Assembly (NCBI RefSeq): GCF_024704365.1
Contig: NZ_JAJDFY010000001.1
Coordinates: 1,221,001 to 1,285,000, forward strand
Reading direction: 5' to 3'
DNA from: Thermomonas sp. S9
GTDB lineage: Bacteria; Pseudomonadota; Gammaproteobacteria; Xanthomonadales; Xanthomonadaceae
DNA: 64,000 nucleotides
Below are positions 1 to 9,834 of this stretch, piece after piece. The translations under genes were made by a program, and so were the position numbers. The notes under the pieces were generated by a model. The model worked only from the letters and a program-made list of their open reading frames with translations. It did not search any database and was not told the DNA's origin. Each line of letters starts with the position of its first letter. Position 1 is the stretch's first letter.

Positions 1-1
1 G

Positions 2-790
<789 letters not shown>

Positions 791-809
791 CGCTCGCGCC
801 TGGCCACGC

Positions 810-1787
810 TCAGGGGCGCAGCAGGACCTTGCCGGGGCGTCCCGGGCGCAGGCTGGCGGCCGCCGCCTGGGCGATGTCGGCGAGGTCGTGGATCGCATCC
901 ACCGGCAGCCGTAGTTCGCCGGCCAGGGTGCGCTGCAGCAGTTCGCCCACCAGCCGGCGGCGGTCCTCGGCGGACAGGGCCTGGCTCGCCTTGCTGCCCC
1001 AGAATCCCTTCACGACGGCCTGCTTGAAGATCAGGTCGGCGGGCGAGAGCTGCATCGGCTCGCCGGTCAGCGCGCCGAACGACACCAGCACGCCGCCCTC
1101 GCCGAGCAGCGCCAGCAGCGCGCCACTGGCGCGGCCGCCGACCGAGTCGATCGCCGCCTGCGCCAGCCCCGGCCCGGTGATCGCGCGCACCTGCTGCATC
1201 CAGTCCGCGTGCGCGCTGCAGACCACGTGCGCGAGCCCAAGCGCGGTGAGTGCGGCGACGCCTTCCTCGCGGCGCACGATGTTGACCACCCGCAGGCCGC
1301 GCGCGCCGGCCAGCATCGCCAGCGCCTTGCCGACCGCGCCGTTGGCCGCGTTCTGCACGATCCACGCGCCGGCCGGCAGCGCCAGCGTCTCCAGCAGCAT
1401 CAGCGCGCTCAGCGGCATCGCCATCAGCTGCGCCGCGGTTTCGTCGGGGATGCCGTCCGGCAGCGGCACCGTCATCCGCGCCGGCGCGATGAAGTACTCG
1501 GCCCAGGTGCCGCGCCCGGCCGGGGTGACCACGCGCTGGCCGACCGCCAGGCCTTCCACGCCTTCGCCCAGCGCGTCCACGATGCCGACCGCCTCGCTGC
1601 CGCCGATCGCCGGCAGCGCGGGCCGGTAGCCGTACTGGCCGCGCACCGTGAGCAGGTCGTGGTTGTGGATCGGCGCCAGCAGGGTGCGGATGCGCAGCTC
1701 GCCTGCCTGCGGCTGCGGCAGCGGGGCATCGCCCAGGGCCAGCACCTGGGTGGGATCGCCGAAGCTCTGGTAGAGGGCGCTGCGCAT
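810..1787 (-). CDS. Zinc-independent medium-chain dehydrogenase/reductase (quinone or enoyl-thioester reductase type)
   Basis: A 325-residue MDR protein. The N-terminal GroES-like fold (about 1-120) lacks the catalytic and structural zinc cysteines of alcohol dehydrogenases. It is followed by a Rossmann domain whose nucleotide loop reads QNAANGAVGKA, closest to the MECR/ETR1 enoyl-thioester reductase form QNAANSxVG. NADPH-dependent reduction of a quinone or 2-enoyl thioester is therefore likely, but the substrate cannot be told. It is transcribed in the same direction as the downstream efflux operon and lies 37 bp from it, with no sign of a functional link. Confidence 0.85.
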   Translation of the reverse strand: MRSALYQSFGDPTQVLALGDAPLPQPQAGELRIRTLLAPIHNHDLLTVRGQYGYRPALPAIGGSEAVGIVDALGEGVEGLAVGQRVVTPAGRGTWAEYFIAPARMTVPLPDGIPDETAAQLMAMPLSALMLLETLALPAGAWIVQNAANGAVGKALAMLAGARGLRVVNIVRREEGVAALTALGLAHVVCSAHADWMQQVRAITGPGLAQAAIDSVGGRASGALLALLGEGGVLVSFGALTGEPMQLSPADLIFKQAVVKGFWGSKASQALSAEDRRRLVGELLQRTLAGELRLPVDAIHDLADIAQAAAASLRPGRPGKVLLRP

Positions 1788-1824
1788 GTGGGGTTCTCCT
1801 GCGGGATGTGGATGGGTGCGAGGT

Positions 1825-3420
1825 TCAATGCCCGCCGGCCGCGGCGCCGCCGGCCTTGGCCGAGAACGGCGGCCTGGCCAGCCAGACGAACGCGATCACC
1901 AGCAGGAAGATGATGCCCAGCAGGTGGAAGATCTCGTTGAAGCCGATCTGCGTGGCCTGGTTGGCGATCATCCGGTCGAGCATGAACGCGCCGCGCTGGA
2001 GGTCGCCGCCGCCGAGGCGGGTGGCGGTGTCCAGCATGGCCGGATCATACGCGCCGATGTGCTCGGTCAGGTGCGCGTGGTGCAGGGTGCCGCGCTCGGT
2101 CCACGCGTAGGTGGTCAGCGAGGCGGCGAAGCTGCCGCCCAGGGTGCGCATGAAGGTGGCCAGGCCGGAGCCGGCGGCGATCTCGTGCGGTTCCAGATCG
2201 GACAGCAGGATCTGCAGCACCGGCATGAAGAACAGCGCCACGCCCAGGCCCTGGAACAGCTGCACCAGCGCCACGTGCTGGAAGTTCACGTCGAGGTTGA
2301 AATGCGAGCGTGCGAAGCTGGTGAGCGACATCGCCACGAACGCGAAGCTGGCCAGCATGCGCAGGTCGAAGCGGTGCGCGTACTTGCCCACGAACGGGGT
2401 GAGCAGCACCGGCAGGATGCCGATCGGCGCGGTCGCGAAGCCCGCCCAGATCGCGGTGTAGCCGAGGTTGCGCTGCAGCCACAGCGGCACCAGGATGCCG
2501 ACGCTGAAGAACGCCGCGTAGGCCACCACCATCGCCGCGGTGCCGGCGCTGAAGTTGCGGTGGCGGAACAGCCGCAGGTTCACGATCGGGTCCTTGTCGG
2601 TCAGCTCCCAGATCACGAACATCACCAGCGCGACCGCGGCCACGATCGCCAGCACCACGATGGTGGTGGAGTTGAACCAGTCCTCGTCGTTGCCGAGGTC
2701 GAGCAGGATCTGCAGCGCGCCCACGCCCAGCACCAGCGTGGCCAGGCCGATGTAGTCCATCTTCGGCTTCTCCAGCCGCTCCGGGCGGCCCTTCAGCTGG
2801 CGGCCCACCACCACGCTGGAGAAGATGCCGATCGGCACGTTGATGAAGAAGATCCATTCCCAGCTGTAGTTGTCGGTGATCCAGCCGCCGAGGATCGGCC
2901 CGGCGATCGGCGCCACCACCGTCACCATCGCCAGCAGGGCGATGGCCTGCCCGCGCTTGGCCGGCGGGTAGATCGACAGCAGCAGCGCCTGGGTCACCGG
3001 GTACATCGGCCCGGCGACGAAGCCCTGCAGTGCGCGCGCGGTCACCAGCAGGCCCATCGAGTGGGCGATGCCGCACAGGAACGACGCCATCACGAACGCC
3101 AGCGTGGACCACATGAACAGCTTGCGTTCGCCAAACTTGCGGGTGAGCCAGCCGGTCAGCGGCAGCGCGATGGCGTTGCTGACCGCGAACGAGGTGATCA
3201 CCCAGGTCGCCTGGTTGGCGCTGCCGCCGAGGTTGCCCGAGATGGTGGGCAGCGAGACGTTGGCGATGGTGGTGTCCAGCACCTGCATGAAGCTGGCCAG
3301 CGCCAGCCCCAGCGTGGTCAGGGCCACGTTGGGCGGGCGGAAATCGGAGGGCTTCGCCGCGGCCTCGGGGCCGGGCGGCAGACCCATCGATTCTTCTTCC
3401 TGGGCGATGGAGTTGGCCAT
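1825..3420 (-). CDS. emrB: EmrB/QacA-type drug:H+ antiporter, DHA2 family (14 TM)
   Basis: A 531-residue major facilitator protein of the 14-helix DHA2 family. The first helix carries VLDTTIANVSLPTI, the hallmark of EmrB/QacA antiporters, and GWLTRKFGERK gives the cytoplasmic A-motif loop after helix 2. The C-terminal helix ends in FVWLARPPF. It would export hydrophobic drugs through the membrane-fusion protein EmrA and the outer-membrane factor encoded just upstream. A 126-bp gap separates it from emrA and contains a small GC-rich hairpin (3453-3470) but no convincing terminator. Last gene of the marR-omf-emrA-emrB unit. Confidence 0.95.
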   Translation of the reverse strand: MANSIAQEEESMGLPPGPEAAAKPSDFRPPNVALTTLGLALASFMQVLDTTIANVSLPTISGNLGGSANQATWVITSFAVSNAIALPLTGWLTRKFGERKLFMWSTLAFVMASFLCGIAHSMGLLVTARALQGFVAGPMYPVTQALLLSIYPPAKRGQAIALLAMVTVVAPIAGPILGGWITDNYSWEWIFFINVPIGIFSSVVVGRQLKGRPERLEKPKMDYIGLATLVLGVGALQILLDLGNDEDWFNSTTIVVLAIVAAVALVMFVIWELTDKDPIVNLRLFRHRNFSAGTAAMVVAYAAFFSVGILVPLWLQRNLGYTAIWAGFATAPIGILPVLLTPFVGKYAHRFDLRMLASFAFVAMSLTSFARSHFNLDVNFQHVALVQLFQGLGVALFFMPVLQILLSDLEPHEIAAGSGLATFMRTLGGSFAASLTTYAWTERGTLHHAHLTEHIGAYDPAMLDTATRLGGGDLQRGAFMLDRMIANQATQIGFNEIFHLLGIIFLLVIAFVWLARPPFSAKAGGAAAGGH

Positions 3421-3546
3421 GGGTCGGTGCTTGCGGGAGAAGGTGCAGGAGCGGCGGCATGGTGGCCGCCGGCATCGGGACGCCCGTCACCCGGAGGGGG
3501 GAGGGGAGGTGGCGCAGCGCCCCGGCGCGACTCCTGCGCAAGGGAG

Positions 3547-4767
3547 TCAGGACGCGTGGCCCTGCGGCAGGTTGCGGGCGATCACGGCGTCGATCAGCGC
3601 ATCCGCCTCGTGCAGCTGGCGGCCATAGGCGTCGGTGGTCAGCACCGGCTTGTCGGCGGTGGCCGCCGGCAGCACCGGGCCGTCCTGGTCGTGCACGTCC
3701 ACGATCACGTTCATGCTCATGCCCAGCCGCAGCGGGTGCTGGCGCAGCTGCCCGGGGTCGAGTTCCACCCGCACCGGGATGCGCTGCACGATCTTGATCC
3801 AGTTGCCGCTGGCGTTCTGCGCCGGCAGCAGGGCGAAGGCGCTGCCGGTGCCCATGCCGAGGCTGGCCAGGCGGCCCTTGAACTCCACCGCGCCTCCGTA
3901 CATGTCTGCGGTCAGGGTCACCGGCTGCCCCAGGCGCATGTCGTGCAGCTGGGTTTCCTTGAAGTTGGCATCCACCCACACCTGGTCCAGCGGCACCACC
4001 GTCATCAGCGGGGTGCCCGGCTGCACGCGCTGGCCCAGCTGCACACTGCGCTTGGCGACGAAGCCGTCCACCGGGGCCACGATCGCCGCGCGCCGCAGGT
4101 TCAGGTAGGCCAGGCGCAGCTGGGCGGCCGCGGCCTGCACCTGCGGCTGGCTGGCCACGGTGGTGGCATCCACCAGCGCGCGGCTGCGCGAGAGTTGTCC
4201 GCGCGAGGCCGACAGCGCGGCCTCGGCCGCCTGCAGCTGGGCCTGTGCATGCGCCAGTTCCTCGGGCGAGACCGCGCCGCTGGCGACCAGGTCGCGGCGG
4301 CGGGCCACGTCGGCGCGCGCCTGCTGCAGCGCCACTTCGCGCGCGGCGATGTCGGCCTGCGCGCTGTCTGCGCTGCTGTACAGGCCGCGCACCTGGCGCA
4401 CGATGGCGGCGAGGTTGGCCTCGGCCTGCGCCAGCGCGACCTTGGCGTCGTTCGGATCCAGCTGCACCAGCACCTGGCCGGCCTTCACCCGCATGCCGTC
4501 GTCGGCGTTGATCGCTACCACCGTGCCCATGGTCTGCGGGGTGATGCTGACGATGTTGCCCTGCACGTAGGCGTCGTCGGTGTCCTGGCGCCAGCGCGCC
4601 ACCAGCAGGTAGTAGGCCAGCCAGGCGATCCCGGCGATGACCAGCACGGCCAGCACCACCAGCAGCGCGCGCCGGCGCTTGCCGTTGCCGGGAGTGGCGG
4701 GGGACGGCGACGGCGGCAGCGGGGCGGCCGGGCCGGTGGACGAGTTCGGGGTGGTTTCGGTGGTCAT
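3547..4767 (-). CDS. emrA: EmrA-type membrane-fusion protein (HlyD family)
   Basis: A 406-residue periplasmic adaptor. A Pro-rich cytoplasmic tail is followed by one membrane helix (about 31-52, after GKRRRA). Then come the beta-barrel/lipoyl halves and a coiled-coil hairpin rich in Ala, Gln and Arg (about 100-210). It bridges EmrB and the outer-membrane factor. The start MTTETTPN at 4767 was chosen because a longer upstream reading in the same frame would overlap the preceding gene and has the composition of a shadow. The gene begins 8 bp after the expected stop of the outer-membrane factor, which supports one operon. Confidence 0.93.
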   Translation of the reverse strand: MTTETTPNSSTGPAAPLPPSPSPATPGNGKRRRALLVVLAVLVIAGIAWLAYYLLVARWRQDTDDAYVQGNIVSITPQTMGTVVAINADDGMRVKAGQVLVQLDPNDAKVALAQAEANLAAIVRQVRGLYSSADSAQADIAAREVALQQARADVARRRDLVASGAVSPEELAHAQAQLQAAEAALSASRGQLSRSRALVDATTVASQPQVQAAAAQLRLAYLNLRRAAIVAPVDGFVAKRSVQLGQRVQPGTPLMTVVPLDQVWVDANFKETQLHDMRLGQPVTLTADMYGGAVEFKGRLASLGMGTGSAFALLPAQNASGNWIKIVQRIPVRVELDPGQLRQHPLRLGMSMNVIVDVHDQDGPVLPAATADKPVLTTDAYGRQLHEADALIDAVIARNLPQGHAS

Positions 4768-4775
4768 GGCGGGGG

Positions 4776-6217
4776 TCAGTCGGAGACGGTGGAATCGGGG
4801 GGCGCACGGCGATGCCGCCACCGAGTGCCTGTTCGAGATCGACCGCGGCGATCCGGCGCTGCGCGCGCAGCGCCGCCAGTTGCTGGTCGAGTTGCAGCAG
4901 CGGGCGCTGCGCGGCGAGCACATCGAGCTGGGTGGCGATGCCGGCGCGCTGGCGCTGGAGCACCAGCGCGTGGGCCTTGCCGGCGGCCTCGCGGGCGGCA
5001 CGCGCCTGCGCGATCTGGGCATCCAGCGTGCGTGCCGCCTGCACGGCGTCGGCCACTTCGCGGATCGCGCCGAGCAGGGTCTGGTTGTAGCTGGCCACCG
5101 CCAGGTCGTAGTCGGCGGTGCTGCCGCGCAGCTGCGCCCGCAGGCGGCCGCCCTCGAAGATCGGCAGGCTCAGCGCGGGGCCGCCGTACAGCAGCAGGGA
5201 CTTGCTGCCGAACAGGTCGCCGAGGTTGCCGGCGGCCACCCCCGCCAGCGCGGACAGGTTGATGGTGGGATAGAACGCGGCCTTGCTGGCGTCGATCCCG
5301 CGACGCGCGGCGTCCACCCGCCAGCGCGCGGCGGCCACGTCCGGGCGGTGCGCCAGCAGGTCGCTGGGCAGGATCGAGGGCGGCGCCACGTCCGGCAGCT
5401 GCAGCTGCGGGCGGGCGATCGCCAGGCCGCGGTCGGGGCCGGCTCCGGCCAGTGCCGCCAGCGCGTTGCGCAGGGCGTCGATCTGCTGCTGCGCGGCCTG
5501 CATCTGCTGGCGTGCGGCGCGCGCGGTGCCGCGGTTCTGTTCCAGGGTGATGCCGTTGTCCAGCCCGGCGCGCACGCGCTGCTCGCCCAGCGCCACCAGC
5601 GCATCGGCGCGCGCGGCCTCGGCCTCGGCGGCCTCGCGCGCGTCGAACGCCTGCGCCAGCGCGATGTAGGTGCGGGTGACGTTCGCCGCCAAGGTCAAGC
5701 GCGCGGCCTGGGCCTCGATGTCGGCGGCGCGGGCATTGCCCACCGCGGCCTGCCACTTGGCGCGCGATTCGCCCCAGAAATCGGGGTTCCACGCCGCGTC
5801 CATGGTCAGCACCTGGGCGAGGTTGAACGTGCCGCCGACCGGTGCCGGGGCCAGCGTCTGCGGCAATTCCAGGCCCTGCACCTGGACGCCCAGGCCCACG
5901 GTCGGGGTGCGCGCGGCGTCGGCCAGCGCGGCCTGCGCCTGCGCCTTGCGCGCCCGCGCGTCGGCGATCTCCAGCGAGGGGGCGCCGGCCAGGGCTTCGT
6001 CCACCAGGGCGTCCAGCTGCGGATCGCCGAAGTCACGCCACCACTGCAGCGCCGGCCAGTGGGCGGAAGGGGTGGAAGCGCCGGCCAGGCTGCGCCCGGC
6101 GGCGAGCGCGGCGGGCTCCCGCAGGTGCGCCTGCGGCGTGATCCCGGCGGTGGAAGCACAGCCGGCAGCCAGCAAGGCGCCCGCCAGCGCGGCGGCGAGG
6201 GGAAGGGGTCGGGACAT
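4776..6217 (-). CDS. NodT/OprM-family outer-membrane efflux lipoprotein (probable 1-bp frame error near the 3' end)
   Basis: Outer-membrane factor of the tripartite efflux pump, expected length about 480 residues. A lipoprotein signal peptide ends in the lipobox LLAAGC with Cys at about residue 19, followed by two repeated TolC-type domains (for example ALRNALAALAGAGPDRGLA and QALGGGIAVRPP near the end). As given, the reading frame misses its stop and runs on through emrA and emrB to 2045. Adding one C to the C6 run at 4797-4802 restores the ending PPDSTVSD and a TGA at 4776-4778, 8 bp before emrA. The long fused reading is therefore most likely a sequencing error. Confidence 0.88.
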
Positions 6218-6220
6218 GGG

Positions 6221-6682
6221 TCAGTCCGTGGCGAGGAGGTTGTCGCGGGCCTGTTCCAGCAGGCGGGTGAGCTGCGCGCGGGTGGCTTCGTCCATGCCGC
6301 GCAGGGCGCGTTCGCGCACACGCCGACCGCACTGGTCCACGTCGCTCCACAGGGCGCGGCCGGCCTCGGTCAGGTGGATATGCAGGGCGCGGCGATCGTT
6401 GGGGTCGGCCGACCGCGCCAGCAGGCCGCGTGCTTCGAGCTTGTCCAGCAGCCGGGTCATGGCCCCGGGGTTGAGATCGGCGGCGCGCGCCAGATCGGTG
6501 ACGCTGGCGCTGCCGTCGTTGGCCAGCTGCTTGATCGCGATGTACTGGCTGAAGGTCAGTTCATGGCCGGCCGCGGCCAGCTCGCGCTCCATCCGCGCCC
6601 ACATGGCGTCGCGCACTTGCCGGAACAGCAAGCCGAGGGCGGAGCCGGTGCATGCCTCGACGGGGCTGGCGGGAGTCATCAT
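6221..6682 (-). CDS. MarR-family transcriptional regulator of the efflux operon
   Basis: A 153-residue winged-helix regulator. The DNA-binding domain covers about 45-115, with ASVTDLARAADLNPGAMTRLLDKLEARG as helices 3 and 4 and the wing residues ADPNDRRA following. It lies 3 bp upstream of the outer-membrane factor and is presumably cotranscribed with it and emrAB, the usual self-repressing arrangement of MarR/EmrR/FarR systems. An in-frame ATG at 6709 would lie inside the predicted promoter, so the ATG at 6682 (or the next codon) is preferred. This makes the transcript nearly leaderless. Confidence 0.9.
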   Translation of the reverse strand: MMTPASPVEACTGSALGLLFRQVRDAMWARMERELAAAGHELTFSQYIAIKQLANDGSASVTDLARAADLNPGAMTRLLDKLEARGLLARSADPNDRRALHIHLTEAGRALWSDVDQCGRRVRERALRGMDEATRAQLTRLLEQARDNLLATD

Positions 6683-6690
6683 GGGCGCAC

Positions 6691-6729
6691 ATTCTGTTAG
6701 CCCATGCAATAGTTGTCAAGGCAAATATT
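6691..6729 (-). promoter_or_regulatory. Promoter and candidate MarR operator for the efflux operon
   Basis: On the minus strand, TTGACA (6714-6719) and CAGAAT (6691-6696) are separated by 17 bp, giving a sigma70-type promoter with a good -35 and a weak -10. An inverted repeat, AATAGTT-N8-AAATATT on the plus strand (6708-6729, one mismatch), overlaps the -35 element. This is where a MarR repressor would be expected to bind. The assignment is from sequence and position only. Confidence 0.55.
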
Positions 6730-6769
6730 CAGTCCGCAAACGTGTCCGCGCGCCCATTCAGCGGGCAGT

Positions 6770-7561
6770 TCAGCCGGCCCGGCGCAGCACCAGCTCCAGC
6801 ACGAACTTGCTGCCGAAGAAGGCCAGCACCAGCAGCGCCATCGCCGCCAGCGTCCAGCGCACCGCGGTGGCGCCGCGCCAGCCGTGCCGCCAGCGCCCCA
6901 GCAGCAGGGCACCGAACGCCAGCCACGACAGCACGCTGAGCACGGTCTTGTGCACCAGGTGCTGGGCCAGCAGGTTTTCGACGAACAGCACGCCGGTCAG
7001 CAGGGTGGCACTGAGCAGCACGAAGCCGACGGCGATCGTGCGGAACAGCAGCGTCTCCAGCTCGGTCAGCGGCGGCAGCGCGCGCAGCCAGGCGTGGAAT
7101 TCGCGCCGGCGCAGCGCGCGCTCCTGCGCCCACAGGAAGATCGCCAGCACCGCCGCCAGCGCCAGGGTGGCGTAGGCCAGCAGGGCCAGCCAGGCGTGCA
7201 GCTGCAGGCGCCAGTCGAGCCGGCTGGCGGTATCGGCATGGCCATAGAGCAGATAGCCAAGCAGGGACAGCGCGGACAGCGGGAATACCACGATGCCCAG
7301 CGCCGGCATCCGCCCGCCGGCGCCGTAGATGGCGGTCAGCGCGGCCATCCCGATCCCCACCAGCGACAGCGCGGCGAAGAAATGCATGTCCGGCCCCTGC
7401 AGCAGGCGCCAGGCCTCGACGTGGGTCTCGGCGTGGAACAGCAGCGCCAGCGTCGCCACCGGCACCCAGCCGCGCGTCTGCGCATGGCCGCCGGCCGCCG
7501 TGCGCCACAGCAGGACAGTCGCGACCAGGTACAGGGCGATGGCGATTGCAGGTATCAGCAT
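6770..7561 (-). CDS. ypjD: YpjD/CcsA-like inner-membrane protein (cytochrome c assembly family)
   Basis: A 263-residue, mostly hydrophobic protein with about eight membrane helices, belonging to the CcsA/CcmC-related group that includes E. coli YpjD. Its precise role is not established; the family is related to haem-handling cytochrome c assembly proteins. In many gammaproteobacteria it is the immediate divergent neighbour of ffh. Here ffh lies 25 kb away, beyond the molybdenum/nitrate block, which makes this gene the left boundary marker of that block. The start at 7561 gives MLIPAIAIALYLV, a plausible first helix. Confidence 0.85.
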   Translation of the reverse strand: MLIPAIAIALYLVATVLLWRTAAGGHAQTRGWVPVATLALLFHAETHVEAWRLLQGPDMHFFAALSLVGIGMAALTAIYGAGGRMPALGIVVFPLSALSLLGYLLYGHADTASRLDWRLQLHAWLALLAYATLALAAVLAIFLWAQERALRRREFHAWLRALPPLTELETLLFRTIAVGFVLLSATLLTGVLFVENLLAQHLVHKTVLSVLSWLAFGALLLGRWRHGWRGATAVRWTLAAMALLVLAFFGSKFVLELVLRRAG

Positions 7562-7621
7562 CCTGGGAAGTGTCGCACAGCGGGCGGTATCGATCCGATG
7601 CCCGTGTCGATCCCGCAGCGG

Positions 7622-8779
7622 CTATGCCGGCGATCCAGCGTCCGCCAGGTGCGGGTCCTTCCGCTCCACCGTGGTGCACCCGCCGCAGGCCGGGCAGTCC
7701 GGATCGCGTCCCAGCGGAATCCGGTCGAACCGCATGCCCAGTGCGTCCACGCAGAGCAGGGTGCCCAGCAGGGGGGTGCCGATGCCAAGCAGGAGCTTCA
7801 GTGTCTCGGTGGCCTGCAGCATGCCGATCAGGCCCGGCAGTACGCCGAGCACGCCGGCTTCCGCGCAGTTGGGTGTCAGCTCGGGCGGAGGCGGTTGTGG
7901 AAACAGGCAGCGGTAGCAACCATGGGGGGTTCCCGGCCCTGGGTGGAACACGCCGACCTGCCCGCGGAATCGGTCGACCGCGCCGTGGACCAAGGGAATC
8001 CCGAACCGCACGCAAGCATCGTTCGCCAGGTAGCGGGTGTGAAAATTATCCGTGCCGTCCACCACCACGGCGTGCCCGGACAGCAGCGCATCGGCATTGG
8101 TCGCATCCAGCCGAGCCGCACATGCTTCGACGCGCAGATCCGGGGAGAGCGCGAGCAGGCGGTCGCGCGCGGAATCCACCTTCCGCCGGCCGATATCGAC
8201 TTCGCCGTGCAGCACCTGGCGCTGCAGGTTGCTGCGATCCACTTGGTCGTGGTCGATCAGGGTGAGTCCGCCGACGCCGGCAGCGGCCAGGTACAGCGCC
8301 ACCGGCGAGCCGAGTCCACCGGCACCGACCAGTGCCACCCGCGCCGCCCGCAGGCGGCGCTGGCCGTCCAGTCCGACCTCCGGCAGCAGCAGATGCCGCG
8401 AATAGCGTTCGAGGAAATCGGACGGCTCCTGCGCCGGGGTCATCGGCAGGCCGGACCGCTCCCACTGCCGGGTGCCGCCCGCCACCGACCAAACGCGGGT
8501 GTAGCCGAGCGCGCGCAGGCGCACGACCGCGTCGCGGGTGCGTGCGCCGCTGGCGCAGATCAGCCCGGCTTCGATGCCGGGCTCCGGCAGCCAGCGTGTC
8601 GGAGCCGCGAGGAGTTCATCCAGCGCCACGCCGATGGCGGGTTCCGCCATGCCCGCTGCGCGTTCTCCTTCCCCGCGCACGTCCAGCAGGCGGACGCCCG
8701 CACGGGTGCGAAGCCATGCCTCGTCAGGCGGCAATTCCGGCGCCTGCATGGGAGGGGGGATGTCGGCGGAGCAAGGCAT
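7622..8779 (-). CDS. moeB: Molybdopterin-synthase adenylyltransferase MoeB with N-terminal rhodanese domain
   Basis: A 385-residue fusion. Residues about 15-112 form a rhodanese domain with the active-site loop CASGARTR. From about 120 onward it is a ThiF/MoeB E1-like enzyme with the ATP-binding loop GAGGLGSP and the zinc pairs CYRC and CPAC near the C-terminus. It adenylates the C-terminal Gly-Gly of MoaD, and the rhodanese may deliver sulfur for the thiocarboxylate. The start is uncertain: ATG at 8779 is used, a shorter start exists at 8749, and longer ones run into the divergent gene. It is the first island gene after ypjD, on the strand opposite to moaA-E. Confidence 0.9.
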   Translation of the reverse strand: MPCSADIPPPMQAPELPPDEAWLRTRAGVRLLDVRGEGERAAGMAEPAIGVALDELLAAPTRWLPEPGIEAGLICASGARTRDAVVRLRALGYTRVWSVAGGTRQWERSGLPMTPAQEPSDFLERYSRHLLLPEVGLDGQRRLRAARVALVGAGGLGSPVALYLAAAGVGGLTLIDHDQVDRSNLQRQVLHGEVDIGRRKVDSARDRLLALSPDLRVEACAARLDATNADALLSGHAVVVDGTDNFHTRYLANDACVRFGIPLVHGAVDRFRGQVGVFHPGPGTPHGCYRCLFPQPPPPELTPNCAEAGVLGVLPGLIGMLQATETLKLLLGIGTPLLGTLLCVDALGMRFDRIPLGRDPDCPACGGCTTVERKDPHLADAGSPA

Positions 8780-8906
8780 CGGCAGGAGAATGGTAGCAGG
8801 GCGGTTCTGAGCGATCGGGACGCCCCATGCTGGCGCAAGCGCAGGGGGTGCATAGATGCAGGTCAAGTGCAGTAGCATGCGCGCATCACCGTCCCGGATC
8901 TCCACC

Positions 8907-9239
8907 ATGTGCCCTACGCATGTCATCCCGCTGCCCGAGCGCAGTCCGTTGTGGAAAGTGTTCTGGCTGTACGGCGTCATTCCCAGCAATTTGATGTGGC
9001 TGGCGGTGGCCTGGCTGGTGGATCACGGTCAATTGCCTGGCGCGACGCTGGGTTTGCTGGTGTTCCTGCTCGGCTATACCGCATGGATCGTCGTTGCGGT
9101 GTGGAAAGCGGCACCTAAAACGAAGGACAACCGCTACGGGGTAATAGCGCAGGCACTGACGGTGGCGTGGGCGATCAATACCGTGCTGGTGACGTTCTTC
9201 CTGGGTCTGCAGATGGTGCGGCAGCTCGTGGCAGGCTGA
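8907..9239 (+). CDS. Small predicted membrane protein
   Basis: A 110-residue protein I do not recognise. About three hydrophobic segments are visible (around WKVFWLYGVIPSNLMWLAVAW, TLGLLVFLLGYTAWIVVAVW and TVAWAINTVLVTFFLGLQM), joined by short charged loops, so it is probably an inner-membrane protein. The start at 8907 (MCPTHVIP) was preferred over an upstream ATG at 8856 whose leader is uncharacteristic. It sits divergently from moeB inside the molybdenum block, which is the only hint to function. Confidence 0.6.
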   Translation: MCPTHVIPLPERSPLWKVFWLYGVIPSNLMWLAVAWLVDHGQLPGATLGLLVFLLGYTAWIVVAVWKAAPKTKDNRYGVIAQALTVAWAINTVLVTFFLGLQMVRQLVAG

Positions 9240-9244
9240 GCAGC

Positions 9245-9649
9245 TCAGCCGAACTGCAACGTATTGCCCTGGCGGTCGAAGGCGGCGAAGTCGCCGATCC
9301 GGCCGTTGTTGATCGCATTGACCATGAACCGCAGTGGTTGCGCCGCCTCGTCGGCGCTGGGCGCGATGCCGGCGCGCCCGCTGAAACTGCCGACGAACAC
9401 GATGTCCCACGTCTGACCGGTCCGCGCGGACTCTGCGGCCAGCGTCTCGAAGTCGGCAATCTCCTCCGGTGCCTTGTCAACGCACAGGCAGGGCGAGATC
9501 GTGCCACCTTCGCGCCGCTCGAATCGTTCGCGCTGCGCGGCGGTGGCCTGCTCCGGGAGGCCCACTTGCGCAAACACGAACAATAGCCGCTGTGGCTCCG
9601 GCTGGCGGTGCGCGGCAGCGAGCAAGTCCTGAAAAGTGGCGAGCTGCAT
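9245..9649 (-). CDS. Conserved hypothetical protein (about 134 aa)
   Basis: A soluble 134-residue protein starting MQLATFQDLLAAAHRQPEPQRLLFVF, with no signal peptide or membrane segment. Proteins of this length and pattern occur in proteobacteria and have sometimes been labelled ribonucleotide reductase subunit alpha, but nothing in the sequence supports that activity. Conserved-looking features are the single CVD cysteine segment near residue 56, the central WDIVFVGSFSG strand and the ending FDRQGNTLQFG. It converges on the small membrane-protein gene with a 5-bp gap. Function unknown. Confidence 0.65.
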   Translation of the reverse strand: MQLATFQDLLAAAHRQPEPQRLLFVFAQVGLPEQATAAQRERFERREGGTISPCLCVDKAPEEIADFETLAAESARTGQTWDIVFVGSFSGRAGIAPSADEAAQPLRFMVNAINNGRIGDFAAFDRQGNTLQFG

Positions 9650-9707
9650 GGGCTGGGGGCGTAAGGAATCGGAGGCGGCACGCTAGCACGGTGCGCCAAC
9701 GCCTTGT

Positions 9708-9749
9708 TTGATCACCGTCAAGGGGAAATGGCGATAATAAGGCTAAGCT
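9708..9749 (+). promoter_or_regulatory. Fnr/Anr/Dnr-like box and -10 for the moa operon
   Basis: TTGATCACCGTCAA at 9708-9721 matches the Fnr/Anr/Dnr half-site pair TTGAT-N4-(A/G)TCAA. A -10-like TAAGCT at 9744-9749 puts the box centre about 41 bp upstream of the expected start, the usual class II activator position. It precedes moaA by 176 nt. This suggests anaerobic induction of cofactor synthesis. Confidence 0.6.
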
Positions 9750-9834
9750 GCAACGATACCCTCCAAGCCCGGCTGCCTGGGTGCGCCGCGTTCATCGCGG
9801 CGGATATGGCGACTGGGCCGTGGTGCCCGATCCC

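Noticed and set aside
1786..5262. A 1158-codon open frame on the plus strand across the efflux genes
   Set aside because: It lies antisense to emrB, emrA and the outer-membrane factor, is His/Gln/Arg/Gly-rich and protein-unlike, and arises from the high GC content.
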